Positions 1-11,225 of a DNA stretch of 64,000 nucleotides are shown here, in pieces. Source of the DNA: Heterobilharzia americana (taxonomy: Eukaryota; Platyhelminthes; Trematoda; Strigeidida; Schistosomatidae); the NCBI GenBank assembly GCA_944470555.2, contig OX104134.1:74146678-74210677 (forward strand), written 5' to 3'. Numbering within the stretch: position 1 is the stretch's first letter; every line of letters starts with the position of its first letter. Both the position numbers and the translations under genes were made by a program. The notes beneath the pieces are model-generated. The model was not told the DNA's origin. It saw nothing but the letters and a program-made list of their open reading frames with translations, and did no database searches.

Positions 1-1190
1 CCATATCTTCTTTTGTCGGGAGCCATTTAGTCACGTGATATCTTGGACTCTATCCATGGAATCATGATGGAGCTGTGGATCTCAATGTAACACGACTCTC
101 TTTGATGTCTCGGAATCACTTCTTGCACTGGTCACCTCTCCGCCTCTTCAATCACTCTTAAGATAAACTGACATTGAGCGGTGTATGAATCGCTGGGACT
201 ACAGACGTAACGCATGTTAATGCCAGTATCATAAGATGACCACACTTAATGAGTAATGATCCTCATCACGCCCAAACACACTTCACCTCAACTAAGAATT
301 ACTTATATGATGTTTCCACCGAATGCGACCAATCCTGCGGAGACAGCGATGATCTAAAACGCAGACTCATCGTACATCGTCATCTCGAAGAGACCATGTT
401 TCACAAACGTAAAGCCGAACTGCCCTTATCGCCGAGTCGTATACCCGACTTTATACAGTGACGTTAGTTAACATCATGACAGTATCAAAGGTGACCCAGC
501 TAGGCATATGCCACTTTAACTCTTCACTTGGAAATCTCCTTAGTAACAACTCTAGTATCCATATAACTACGAGAATAGTAAACTTCCAAAAATAACTCGT
601 CATCGGCTAAGAAGTCAACCTCAAAACCTACCATCGGATTATCGTACGCTAACGATATCACGATTAAATTATTGAAGCCTTTTGGATTCCTTGTATCTCA
701 TAAGTCCACGAAATCTCTTCAGACTCTGTTATGCAGGCCAAAAGATACAACAACAAAGGAAGACAAACCAAACATTGTCTACAAAATAAACTGCGGAAAA
801 CAGTAGATCGGACAGATTTATTGCCCTCTTCGCATCCATCTTCGTGAATGTCAACTAGCACTGAAGTGTCATGACATACCTTCGCTCATATCAATGCATA
901 CAGACAACAACTGTGGACATGAATCTGACTGGGAAAATGTGAAAATCTTGAATAGAGGAAAGATAATGAATGTGAGAGAATTTTTAGAAGCTTGGTATTC
1001 AGATCAGTCAGCAATCAACAAACATATCAACACTGATCCACTCTAGCAACCAACAGGAAACAACAAGGAGGTCAAATTCCATGTCACCAGGACAGCCAAT
1101 AAAAATTAACACGAAGACAACGATAAGAGCTTGGCAGAAACAATCAATCACACACAAGGCTATCAGACAAGCTAGTTAATAAATTGAGGA
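1..1190. other. unassigned sequence, no recognised gene
   Basis: The only ORF of note runs from 249 to 461 on the plus strand (70 codons). It has no signal peptide, membrane segment or motif that I recognise, and no convincing splice context. It may be a decayed mobile-element fragment, since the sequence right after this stretch contains a reverse-transcriptase-like motif. No function is proposed. Confidence 0.4.
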
Positions 1191-1194
1191 GAAA

Positions 1195-1295
1195 ACATTA
1201 TTGCTCACTTCTTCCTGAAATTTGTGCTGATGATATTGTTCTGGCATATTCAAACTCATAAACATTTACAATCGATTTAGAGGAAACCTTATAAA
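1195..1295 (+). pseudogene. possible reverse-transcriptase active-site fragment
   Basis: Read in one plus-strand frame, positions about 1218-1257 give FCADDIVLAYSN. This resembles the catalytic YADD box (motif C) of non-LTR reverse transcriptases, followed soon by a stop codon. Nothing upstream is long enough to show the finger and palm motifs, so this is a fragment if real. It abuts the minus-strand Penelope-like remnant at 1300-1800. Chance occurrence of the tetrapeptide cannot be excluded. Confidence 0.3.
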
Positions 1296-1299
1296 CTCG

Positions 1300-1800
1300 T
1301 TGGTAGTAAATGTGCTGTAACCAATCACAATTCCGTGTGTTGTTGCGTACAATGGCTCGTGGGTGGTGGGTTGTTTTAGTTTCATTTTAGTCTGTTTATT
1401 AGACGTTTGACATAGCGGGTCAGTGTTATTTACTGGATGATGTTTTGGACATAGTTTATTGTCCAAATTCACATTAGGTAACTTCACAACTTAGAGACAT
1501 GGTTTATATAGTTATAATCCTCTCCTTCGTTATGATGAGGTTAGTAGACATTTCTATATATCTAGGATAGGCTCAGAATCATTCCTATTGTATTTATTTA
1601 ATGTTGGTTCGACCTACCTCTCCCTCCATTCACTTAAGTTAGTTTTTAATACTGTCGCTCAATCCCGCCCTATTGTGTGGTTGTGTGCAGTTGCATGCAT
1701 AGCTATACCTGAGCTTTTCTCCAAATACCTTGTCTTATGGTGATCTACTAATCTTGATTTAGCTGGTCTTTTGTGCTCTCATGTTTTAATTGACACTGGT
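1300..1800 (-). mobile_element. Penelope-like element remnant, 3' part
   Basis: The minus strand of this stretch aligns over several hundred bases with the plus strand at about 32,550-32,960, where the PLE nuclease region and 3' flank can be read. Shared blocks include the stretch encoding NLDNKLCPKHHPVN here and NVDNKLCPKCYPVN there, and the DNA before it. Coding frames are broken. The RT part present at 31.85-32.4 kb is missing, so this is a 5'-truncated copy. Confidence 0.6.
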
Positions 1801-2157
1801 CAACTGATCTGACCTAAGTATTTGATCTCTCAATCATTGCAAATTATTTTTAAAAGGATGAGAAAAAAAAGGAATTAATGAATTCATAAATCTCAGTGCT
1901 ACTCACCAACTGGATACTCTACATAATTGATTATAGATTCCAACAAGCAGCGCAAAAGAACTTACATACATACATGAATAACAATTTTGGTGTAACAACG
2001 TAGAAATGAATAAATGTTTTGTAGGTCAATTGGTAATGCAAAAGGTAGGAGTGAATAGGTTGAAGATAGATTACACAATCGATTATGAATTTGGATAGAA
2101 GTTTAGCATAAAGAATCATATGGATTTCAGGCAAGAAAATAGCAATAATAACATCAC

Positions 2158-2217
2158 GGACTGACATCAGTTGGAGAACGATTGAAACCTGGGAGCACTG
2201 GACAGCTTTTCCGTCAA
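2158..2217 (-). repeat. 3' end of a hammerhead SINE (truncated)
   Basis: On the plus strand this reads the same as the start of the SINE arm at 41,970-42,025: a GACTGACATCAGTTGGAG block, then the AAACCTGGGAGCACTGGACAGC block that holds stem I and the cleavage site of the hammerhead. Similarity stops inside the ribozyme core near the GTTTCG complement, so only about 60 bp survive. It shows that the element at 42 kb belongs to a dispersed family. Confidence 0.6.
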
Positions 2218-3224
2218 AAAGAAATTTTTCTTTTCCTTACGTCGCTTTTTGAAGCATTGTAATATAAGTGTGTCATTTGACTGCTGAATTATTACGTTTT
2301 ACTGAGAACTGTGCTGGGCTCGAATTCAATTTAAGTATTCTTGTGAAAAACTATGTTGTACCAAGAACAGATAGCATGATGATCACTAGTAGAATTGTGC
2401 ACTGACATGCAAATCCATTTACAGAGGACATCATGTATCATTAAAGTATTGATGACTGAATGTGTATCTACGTACTTTTGATGATTCCGCTTATATAGAT
2501 TATAGTTCAAGTGTTCTACACAAATGATGTCAAAAGAATGTATTCACTCCAGTGCATTAAAAAGTTAGCCAATTTCGACTAGGGAATTGGCTAGATGCTT
2601 GACGTTAAAGTGAAATTCTTTAATCCAATTGGTATTTTCCCACTCTTTTTCAACACTTTAGTAAATTTGAAGGCGAAACAGTCAGTTCACAAAGCCTTTA
2701 AGTATCAAACACAGATATAGTCAAAATCCAATAACAACGGATGGTAGTAGTTAGTTCATATTCGCTATTCTTTACATCTATCTAACAATATTTTTACTGA
2801 AGACAAGCTTTAACTTGACAGTCACAACGTAGGACATAATTTCAGATTGAACTACTAAAAGTTAACTGGAAAATTTAGAGTATTCGGCGCGATAGAGCAG
2901 CAGCACAGTGTACATGTGTTTTCCTACAAACTTGATTTTTCATTCACAAAGATCACGAAGCCCCTCTACGCATCACGCTCATTGCATTCATACGTTAGAG
3001 TAGTTGGAACTTCTTTCACGACTGCTGTTTATGAAGGTTATTTCCCAAATGATAAGCTGCAAGGTTAGAATGATTTATTTATCTATCGGTTGTCAAACAG
3101 ATCAATCGAAAATAAGGAAATAAAACAAACACTTAGCTGTTATCCACCCTACAGAAGATGAGTCCTGATATCAACTTGTGAAATGACCACGCGTTGGCTG
3201 GAGCCAAAAGCGCAGATCAGTGTG

Positions 3225-3660
3225 ATATAATGAAACAATATGTATTCGTAATGGGTGGCGTCTAGCAGTTGAATCCGGGATCTGTGATTTGCCGTATCTG
3301 GGAATCATCATCTAGATTTACCTGTTCCTAGTGAGTGCTGTAGTCCTCACCATGACTCAAATCCAGAACCCATGGTTTCAAACATCAGCGAGTTATTCAC
3401 TAGGATACTGAGCCACGATAGGCACTCGTTGAACAATGGGTATAGTTCGACGCAATAACCTGTAATTTCACTCACTGGGAGGGAGGTACATCCAGCTGAT
3501 GAGATTGAAGTGCGACGAAACGCGCATATTGGATACCACTGTTAGTGACTACTCATCATTGTCATTAGACTGAAATTACTGACAATATGGAGGTTTCTGC
3601 GCTGGAGCCCATATTGCCCGATCAATTCGGTTCAACCAAAGACAGAATTATGAGCCATAA
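3225..3660 (+). repeat. Sm-alpha-like SINE with hammerhead motif
   Basis: The stretch shares blocks with the elements at 28.1-28.4 and 35.2-35.5 kb, including the GAGGTACATCCAGCTGA ribozyme block and a GGAGCCCATAT block near 3615. Schistosomes carry many such short retroposons with a hammerhead ribozyme (Sm-alpha family). The part before the ribozyme includes the possible RNA polymerase III-type boxes expected of a tRNA-derived head, but they are degenerate here. Boundaries are approximate. Confidence 0.5.
3488..3537 (+). ncRNA. hammerhead ribozyme-like motif, stem II altered
   Basis: The conserved box CTGATGAG lies at 3496-3503 and CGAAAC at 3516-3521, both intact. Stem I can form between ATCCAG (3490-3495) and TTGGAT (3530-3535), with a plausible NUH cleavage triplet ATA just before it. 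Stem II, normally TCC...GGA in this family, is replaced by a sequence that pairs poorly. The core could still fold weakly, so I call it degenerate but recognisable. Confidence 0.6.
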
Positions 3661-4227
3661 CATCGAAATAATTTGTAATCAATTAATATTAAGATCAAAC
3701 CACAAGTTTTCCATTTTTTACTGACATTAACCTAGTGTCTATAAGAAATGAAGATGAAAGTTTGAAAAATGCTGGTTAATCAGTATCCCTAGAATGTGAA
3801 CAAGTTTCGAAGATAAATATAATTGGTTAGTTGGTAGAAATCCGCCTTCATAGATGCTATGCAAGGGAGACTTTTGAGCAGAATCAATAGGGAAGGTAAG
3901 CAATTTTGAAAAATCAATTAACATATTTCGACAAAAAGAAGGAAATCGAAAAGGAGGTCAACTGAATGAGATTTAGGCTAAATTTAAGAAAAAACTATTT
4001 AAACGCATTAAGAGTATTTCAAACAAAGAAAGTAATAAGAATTTACGTTGAAACGACTCAGCCACTCCAAGAAGTTTTACGAAGGCAAATTTAGAAGCTG
4101 TAAATCCTACTCCATGGATCTACTAACAGTCATACATTCAGAATCCAGAAAGGAAAAAATAAAAGAACTAGAAATGTACTCAGAAACCACACCCGTATTT
4201 GCATAGTAGACAATAAGCTACACTTAC

Positions 4228-4430
4228 TTTTTGATGGTTTGTAATACTGGGTAGGTGCAGTGGAGTTCGATTTCATGTTTTCAGTATGGTGACTGTATGC
4301 TTTTCTTTGCAAGTAAATTACGGTTGAGTTGCAAGACTGAGTTTTGACACGCCCTGCTGATGACCCCGTGATTTCCACTTTAGGACAGCGTTACATCTCA
4401 GAAGAAGGTTGATTTGTCTGGCAGGCTGCT
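4228..4430 (-). CDS. candidate DPH6 exon, RidA-like domain 2 (frame broken)
   Basis: After an acceptor-like AACAG at 4431-4435, the minus strand reads QPARQINLLLRCNAVLK, which fits the helix after the GQIGLIP strand of RidA/YjgF domains (usual pattern: Q...AL.N...VL). A clear donor GTAAGT follows position 4228. The problem is that this frame stops about 85 bases before the donor while a neighbouring frame runs on to it, so either there is an unseen tiny intron or a 1-bp indel in the assembly, or the last part is not coding. It lies 3' of the stronger exon ending near 4819 and is compatible with it in phase 1. Confidence 0.4.
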
Positions 4431-4818
4431 CTGTTTTGTAAGTTAATTGACCTGACCTGTGGGTTCAGGAAGAACCAGTTATTATTGTAGCATTGTCTTC
4501 GAAACTACTTTTGTGACCGTATTAGGTTTTGTTTTATCTTTACTTGATGGGTGACAATTAGTTTCCTTTGTATTTTTATTTGAAATTAATCACGAGTTTA
4601 CTCGTTTTAAACGGTAAGTTTAATATTGTTATTCTTGTTATTAATATTAGATGTTGTTGGAGGTGATGTTTTTATTTTGATGGTGGTGTTAGCAGTACTA
4701 ATACTCCTTCCCACCTCCGTGATGCTGTAATCCCAACTGAGGTCATCGTTTTCTCTTCAGCTCATTAATAGATCGCTCCATCAGCAACTTGCCCACTGTC
4801 TTCCTAGGATTAAAAAAC

Positions 4819-5131
4819 TAATCATAAAATGATCATTTTGGGATGGAAGCATTTCCAGTTCAGGAATTAGACCAATCTGACCAGAGTAGAATGTGAAGTA
4901 CTCTGTACTTGAAGGAGATGAACAATCATCTGATTGAACAAAGGACAAGGGGACAGCTATTGCTTGACTATACGGTCCAATATTAGCTGGAGCCCAATGT
5001 GAAATTGACTGAACATACAAACCTCGAAGGGAGTCAATCCACCCACAGATATCCACATTACCATAATAGATTATAGCAGACAAGTTAACGCAAAAAGCCT
5101 CCTTGGAATGTACAGAGATTTCATGTGATAT
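4819..5131 (-). CDS. DPH6-like exon, start of C-terminal RidA/YjgF domain 2
   Basis: The exon starts after a good acceptor (pyrimidine run then CAG at 5132-5134) and is open for over 100 codons. It encodes VQSISHWAPANIGPYSQAI, then about 30 residues on, YSGQIGLIPELEMLP. WAPANIGPYSQA and GQIGLIP mark the start of the second RidA/YjgF-like domain that follows the ATP-pyrophosphatase domain in long forms of DPH6, such as the yeast enzyme. DPH6 makes the final amidation of diphthamide on elongation factor 2; human DPH6 lacks these domains. The start phase (0) fits the phase-0 donor of the exon at 9304-9512. The 3' boundary is uncertain: I used the phase-1 GT at 4817-4818, but the frame stays open to 4781. 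The ATP-binding domain was not found in this window, so the name rests on the tail alone. Confidence 0.65.
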
Positions 5132-5920
5132 CTGGAGAAAATTTTAAAAAGAAACACGTGAGGTATCCAGTTAAATTTGTTGGATGACAAACAGGTAGAT
5201 GAACTAACGTGGAAGCTGTAACAGAGGTGTATCAGTTTAAGTTGCGAAACTTTGAAAGTGTTTATACCCAAAGGTGCAAATACTACTAAGTGTTTAAAGG
5301 AAATCACCACTTGCTTAAGATTCATTGGTTCTCTCAAAGTTTACACTTACTTTTACCGATATTAAAGTTGCATTCTGGCTTACGAAATGAAAATTATCGC
5401 ACTGCACTTGAGATGTCTGAAGTGCAAATAACGTATTGCATAATGAGTACATTGACTTGAAAATACTTATTTTTTTTATCAGATCAGAAGATAAGTAATT
5501 TTACAAACATACTTGTAGAAAATGGTGTTTTACAAATGAAAGCAACAAACTAGAAAACAATGGTCACTCGAAATACACCCTCAGCAAAACTCACACCAAA
5601 AGACGGTATTTAGACAGGAATGAACAGAGCATTGATGAATCACGCAGTAAACAAAGAGACAATATCTCACTCATCAAGCTACACTGTCATATTGATTTTC
5701 AAAAAGAAAAAACAAATATTAACATTACTCATCTCTCAACTACAACCAATGTAATGCTACCTTACATGAAACGACTAAGCACAATGCATTCAGATCTAGT
5801 TAATCCCAAAGAGAAATCTATGAATTGATTTGCAACGATCACATAATAGATGCTAACCCATTCCATATACGACTGGGCCGAAAAGTCGATTCTGAATCAG
5901 TTCAGACGTCATCACAGAGT

Positions 5921-5934
5921 TTAGATTAACAGTC
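5921..5934. repeat. target-site duplication, left
   Basis: The 14-bp sequence TTAGATTAACAGTC directly precedes the 5' end of the RTE element and is repeated exactly after its 3' TGGA tail. Confidence 0.85.
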
Positions 5935-8378
5935 CCGACCGCTACCTGCTACCTTGACGTGGTGGTCGGGCTTGCATATCACAATGACCCAACGAGCTGT
6001 CCTGGTGGAACACTTGTTCCCTCGAGGTACTACTATACCAGAAAGGTCTGTTGGATAATGGTTAGACGAAAAGCAGTTACCGTTGTGGTGTAAATCATTA
6101 CACTATGATGGGGGGTCCGAGGGCGAAGTCGTACTGCCACTAGTTGGACGAGGTGTGACAGCATTATGGTGTTTCCCTTGGATGATCAGCAGTGTCATGC
6201 TGACGCTGCCTTCTCAGTGGAAGTGGGAGGGTTAGAAAAGATCGGTCCCAAAAATAACACACTCCATCACACCCGGCAGAGTTGGTTCATTTATCGTTTG
6301 TTTTCGACCATCCGGCCCAAAACACCAAAAGTTTAAAACAACCATACACAAAAGGCTGAGTGTAACAGGCCTCGAGCAGATGTCCGATGGGCTCAGTGGT
6401 CACGCAAATCTCTTCCAGGTACCTTGAGAAGAAATAGCCTCCCACGGTGTGGGCAGCCGGGAAGCGTCAACCGCCCTCACAACTCTATTAGTACTCAAGT
6501 TTCCTCAGACTACTACCGACCTCCTACCCCATCATTACCTTCCAATCCTCCCCCATGCCTCTCACTTAACGATACTGCATCTTCTTCAACTTCTCCTAGC
6601 TCTGCAGCCTTCGACAACGATCTGAGTCCACAAAACAGCATCTTTGGTCTCCTTAAACTACGCTCCAAATTATACATCGGGCCTTCAATGTCCGCACCCT
6701 CCATCAAATTGGTCAACAGGCTCCGTTGGCAAAGACTCTAGCAACTCAAACCATGGACTTGTACTGTATTTGTGAGATGAGACACGCATACAAGACCCAA
6801 GTGCGGTTATTCACCTAACCTCTTGTCATAACCACAGAGGAATCAGCCTGACGAACATGGTGTCTAGAATTCTAGGTTCTATAAATCTTCGAAGCCTGAG
6901 TGGAGTTCAGGAACAGCAAGCCCGAGAAAACCAGGCAGGCTTTAGATCCGGCCGCGGGTGTGTCTACCAAACTTTCACACTGCGCCAGGTTTCTGGAACA
7001 CAAACACGCTTACCGACGCCCGACAATAGCTGTATTTCTCGACTTGAAGGCGGCGGCATTCAACTCCGTCGGTCGAAAAGTCATATGACAATGTCTCTCA
7101 TTGAAAGGCGTGCCGAGTAAGTACATCACCTTATTTATTATTGAAGGCTCTCTACTCGAACACTTGTGGGTGTGTTAGAGCCTATGGCGAGATGTCCAGG
7201 GAGCTATGCTCATTGAGTGGTGTCCGTCGACGGTGCCCACCCTCTCCATTCTTATTCAATTTTATCATAGATATTCTCATGGAGGTCTCCCTCTCGTCAC
7301 CTGATTACATAGAGGTTGACCTAATCGCGGGAGAATTTTAGTTAGACCTAGAATATGCAGATGACATAGTCCTGTTAGGTGAAGACGCTGACAAGATGCA
7401 GAGCCTTCTGGACACTTTGAGGATGTTTGGGATGCGTTTTCACCACCCAAATCCAGATTATTGCTACAGGATTGGTCTTCATGGTGCCTCGGCTAACAAT
7501 AGAGAGTGAAGTGGTTGAGTGTGTCGACCACTTCACTTACCTGGGAAGTAGGGTCAGTCCTGGTGGCTCACTGGTCGATGAAATCTCCGCACAGATACAA
7601 AAGGCCCGGCTGGCTTTCGCTAACTTACGCCACCTGTGGTGCCGCCGTGATATCCAATTGTCTATTAAGGGTCGCGTGTACTGCACAGCAGTCCAGTCTA
7701 TTCTACTGTATGGCTGTGAAGCATCCCCATTGAAGGTGGAAGATATGAGAAGGCTGGCTTCAGGTGTTTGACCACCGTTGCTTTCGTAGTATAGGCCGTA
7801 TTCCGTGGTGTCACCGGGTGAGTAACGCAGAAGTCAGGCTCAAGTGTAAGGTTTTAGGGGGAAGCGGTAAATCAATTGTGAACATTTATCGACTGAGATG
7901 GTTAGGACACGTGTTATTACATATGCCTGCCTAGTCGCCGATCGCCTCGTCACACAATGTTGGCTGAAGTATAGGTTCAGGCTGGAAAAAGGCTCGAGGC
8001 AGGTAGCCTAAAACATGGCATCAATGTATGAAGTCTTTGACTCTTGGTTTGAGCCATGTCGGGCGATGTAGACTGGGTGGTTGGGGTTCGTGGGCAGGAG
8101 AAACCAGTGGTTGGAGACTCTAGGTGATATGCCTGAGAATCGATGTCAGTAGCGCAGATGTATATACACATTATTCTCATCTTAACGACGCTATACCGAA
8201 TCTCACCATTTTCTCATTCTTCCTTTCTCTCTTTTCGTACTTTATATTTCTTCTGACTGAATTTTCTTATCTTCACCTTGCACTTCACTGGCTTTTTACT
8301 TGATATACTGATATGAGTTGTGGCAACTCGGAGCGTTACGCAGTAATGCCTGGTCCTATGTTGATTTGGATGGATGGA
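5935..8378 (+). mobile_element. RTE-type retroelement, internally deleted, with target-site duplication
   Basis: The element is flanked by a 14-bp direct repeat TTAGATTAACAGTC at 5921-5934 and 8379-8392 and ends in a short TGGA run, so both ends of the insertion are visible. Order: a conserved 5' region (5935-6420) shared with the copies at 40.2-41.0, 47.9-48.6 and 51.2-52.7 kb; a proline- and serine-rich ORF (6424-6741); the first residues of an APE endonuclease (FNVRTLHQIG in another frame); then, after a large deletion, reverse-transcriptase pieces from about 6820 (NHRGISLTNM, YADDIVLLG near 7357-7383) to the C-terminal domain (VVECVDHFTYLGS, VFDHRCFRSIGRIPWCHRV). There are many frameshifts and stops. 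A complete endonuclease is absent, so this copy can only have moved with enzymes supplied in trans. It lies in a DPH6-like intron, antisense to it. Confidence 0.85.
6199..8359 (+). repeat. 2.16-kb near-identical repeat, copy 1
   Basis: This segment matches 11,466-13,621 in the same orientation. By eye the only differences are single-base gains or losses in short runs (near 6312, 6728, 7497, 7637, 7856, 7867 and 8084), which fully explain the 5-bp length difference. I noticed no substitutions. Confidence 0.9.
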
Positions 8379-8392
8379 TTAGATTAACAGTC
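8379..8392. repeat. target-site duplication, right
   Basis: Exact second copy of TTAGATTAACAGTC immediately after the TGGA tail of the RTE element at 5935-8378. Confidence 0.85.
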
Positions 8393-9303
8393 AATGACTT
8401 AATAGCGTAGCATCCTCATGAAGTGACCCACAAGCCTCTTCTATCTCACCTTTTAAGTAGACTAGCAAAGCGAGTTGTGCTAGTCGGTATCAACGTAGAA
8501 GTAAAATATTTATCAACCAACTCAACGTGATCTGATCATTCGATTTTGCCTCTTTGTGCAGCACTTCAATTCTGAACTTACACCTCACAAGTCTGTTCCA
8601 AAAGACGTGATTGGTGCTGTGAAGGAGTTTGCGACCAATGTTTTTAACTTCCTCTTGGTTTCTCCCTCAATGATTGTGACTTATAAAAGTAAAGAATGAC
8701 TACATGTATCGAAGAGCAGAAAACTCAACCGTTAAGTAGGCATTATGATAAGTCACCTACATCGCAGGTGACGTAGATCAGTAAATACCGAATCAATATT
8801 TGACATCCACAACAAAATTTCACCAGCCATCTATCAAACACGGATGGTACGACACTACATTTGAATCAATTAATCTTCTTCGTTTTTAAACGTATTATCG
8901 ATGGAGATCAGTTCTGGAGCAACTATTTGCATTTGGATGTTGAAAACATCCTACATATTTTTACATTGTTATTTCGACTGGAGAGACTACTCCCCCTGAT
9001 TGTCATCGTTGAACAGAATCATGACGAATTAGGATTAGAAACACGCAGGAAATACAACAACCCTCGAGAAGGCAGATCAGGAAAGACCAACTGTTAGAAG
9101 TAAATCTACATAAAATTTTCTACGTCTATCAAGCAATATTCCAAATAACGAAAAATTTACCGATTCCAACAACATAAAGCTGGGAAACAACTAACGTCAA
9201 AGAAAAGATCTGTACCATTTGAATAGACAGAGAAAACAGGGAAGCAATAACAGAATAGTCAAAAATATGCATTTCTTAGTTGAAAATATTTGAAAAGACT
9301 TAC
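8393..9303. other. intron sequence of the DPH6-like gene
   Basis: The stretch lies between the retroelement and the exon at 9304-9512. A 78-codon plus-strand ORF (8861-9097) shows no recognisable motif and is antisense to the gene. I see no other feature. Confidence 0.4.
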
Positions 9304-9512
9304 AGAATTCATGCAAATACATACACGTGTTGGCATATATGAAGAAACAACTTCATGTTCCCGGCTGGTTTTATTATTCACATCTTCACGTAACCACCTG
9401 TCCAACTGGAGAGCATAAGCTTTATTGAATGTGTTGAATACATCTGAAGACAGAGACTGGTTTAAAACGGCAATGATCTGCAAAATCTGTTGAGGTCTAA
9501 TCCCATTCGAAG
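9304..9512 (-). CDS. DPH6-like exon, end of RidA/YjgF domain 1
   Basis: The exon has a textbook acceptor (TTGTTCTTCAG at 9513-9523) and donor (GTAAGT directly after 9304) and is open throughout, 209 bp, entering in phase 1 and leaving in phase 0. It encodes a segment with DVFNTFNKAYALQLDRWL and then PTRVCICMNS. In RidA/YjgF domains the pattern F...N..Y followed by a loop and P.R.C marks the C-terminal half; in long DPH6 proteins this is the first of two tandem domains, directly before the VQSISHWAPANIGPYSQ domain read in the exon at 4819-5131. A loop longer than usual (about 25 residues) separates the Y and PTR motifs. Upstream exons, with the ATP-pyrophosphatase domain, would lie at higher coordinates and were not identified. 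Confidence 0.6.
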
Positions 9513-9559
9513 CTGAAGAACAACAAAAAAAGTAGGTCCTAAACAGTTAAGGCAATTCA

Positions 9560-11225
9560 ATGAAAATGAATACATGCAAAATTAATAAGAAATAATACAA
9601 ATATCACTCAAAAAATCAACATATCACCTCGCACAAAAATGTACAATCTCAAGTTGCCACACTTCACAGTATTACACACAGAATAGACGTACAGAAAAAG
9701 AGAGATATTAAAATGGATAAAATTATATGAAAGAATAAACAGTGTGAAAATAAAAGCTAGAGAAAATATCCAAGCATTCAAAAACGCCAAAGACACCTGC
9801 GCTATTAAAACCAGTTCTCAGTCACGTCACCAAGAGTCATAGAACACTAAAAACTCTCATCTCCCAGACCCCGACCAGGCACCTTACATCGCCGCACACG
9901 ACTAAAGTCAAAAGCGACAGAAATCATCGACGGCTACCAAGTCTTCCTGTGGCACAACCTGACGAAAATTGAGGCTGCCTTTCGTACCCATGCTGAGCTT
10001 TCGTCTGACACTGACCAACTAGGGCTGATCCGACTTCCCAGGTAAGTAAAGTAATCGACGCGCTCAACCTCCTCACTCTCGATTTTTAGGAAGGAGAGAA
10101 AGTGAAGACTAGTCCTGGAACAACAATTTACATTTGGTGGTGAGACATGAACCCAAAAATTCTCAATTTGTCAGTCGATGTGTCCGGAAGTCCCTATATC
10201 TTATCAGGGTTTTCACATAACGGGACTACGTCATCTGCATACTCTATGTCTACGTCTGGTAAAGATTCTCCTGTGATGAGGTCGATCACTGTGAAGGCAA
10301 ACCATGACGGAGACCTCTGTAAGCACGTCTAGAAAGTTTCATTGAGAACGCAGAAAGTGGATACACCTGGTGGAAACCACTCCTCTGTTATTTCACCACA
10401 GATCCAGAACATCCTTACGATTCGAGTACAGAGCTTCCAATGAGGAATGTACATACTCGGAACCCCTTCCAGTGAGAGACGCTACCATAAAACCTATCAA
10501 TCTATGGAATTGAATGCCGCCTTCAGGTCAAGAAATACAGCCAGTGTCCAGCGTTGGTAATTGTGCCGGTGTTTCAGCACCTGGTGAAGAGTGGATATCT
10601 GGTCTATACACCTATGGTCAGATCTGAAGCCTGCTTGCTTTTATCGAGTTTGCTGTTCCCGAGCTCCCCTTCGTTGCCAGATGATAATAGAACACATAAT
10701 CTCAGAAACCATGTTCGTCAGGCTGATTTCCCCTGTAGTTATTACAAGAGGGCGAATGGACAATCGGTGGTTGAAACCAGTCGGAGGGGATCATGTCTGA
10801 CTTCAAAACAGTAGCTAACACTTCAGTTAACTTGACCCATAACCCTCTACCACCGTCCTTAAATACCCCCGGTACTGGTTTGTCTTACCCTGCTGCTCTT
10901 TCTTCTTGCAGATTGCTTACAGATTTCTCGACTTCTTTCTATAGGTGTCGGAGTGCTCCATACGGAATCTGACTGGATAGCGGGAAAGAAATAGTAGCTG
11001 ATCCTTGAAGCGTTCCGACCACCGTTCCAGTCGTCTCCCCTACGAGTGAATCACAGGCCCGTCCTCCTCCATTGTTGTCTAACTAACCACCGACCTTAAT
11101 AAATTCAAATAAATGTCCATTGTTATTTGTCACCACTGCTTTTGCCATCTTTCCAGCCTTCTTTGTCCACCACTGTTCGCAGTGACTGCCAAGACTTCTT
11201 GTCAGTCTACATTTGGGCTGCTACC
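9560..11225 (-). mobile_element. RTE remnant, minus strand
   Basis: Read from 11,225 downwards the minus strand gives decayed pieces in the usual RTE order: the linker before RT (resembling HSQERQLERW in the copy near 37.9 kb), then IEYADDVVPL near 10,240-10,270 (RT motif C, in a frame with stops), and a 3' region at 9560-9930 that resembles 38,430-38,650. No frame is open beyond about 85 codons. It lies in the presumed upstream intron of the DPH6-like gene and is on the same strand as that gene. Confidence 0.65.

Noticed and set aside
5071..5337. Minus-strand 88-codon ORF overlapping the DPH6-like exon start
   Set aside because: It is in another frame, contains the intron pyrimidine tract, and matches nothing; the RidA frame starts at the acceptor before 5131.
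6513..6716. Minus-strand ORF antisense to the RTE serine-rich ORF, repeated at 11,781-12,056
   Set aside because: It is a shadow of the plus-strand repeat and has no independent motif or promoter.
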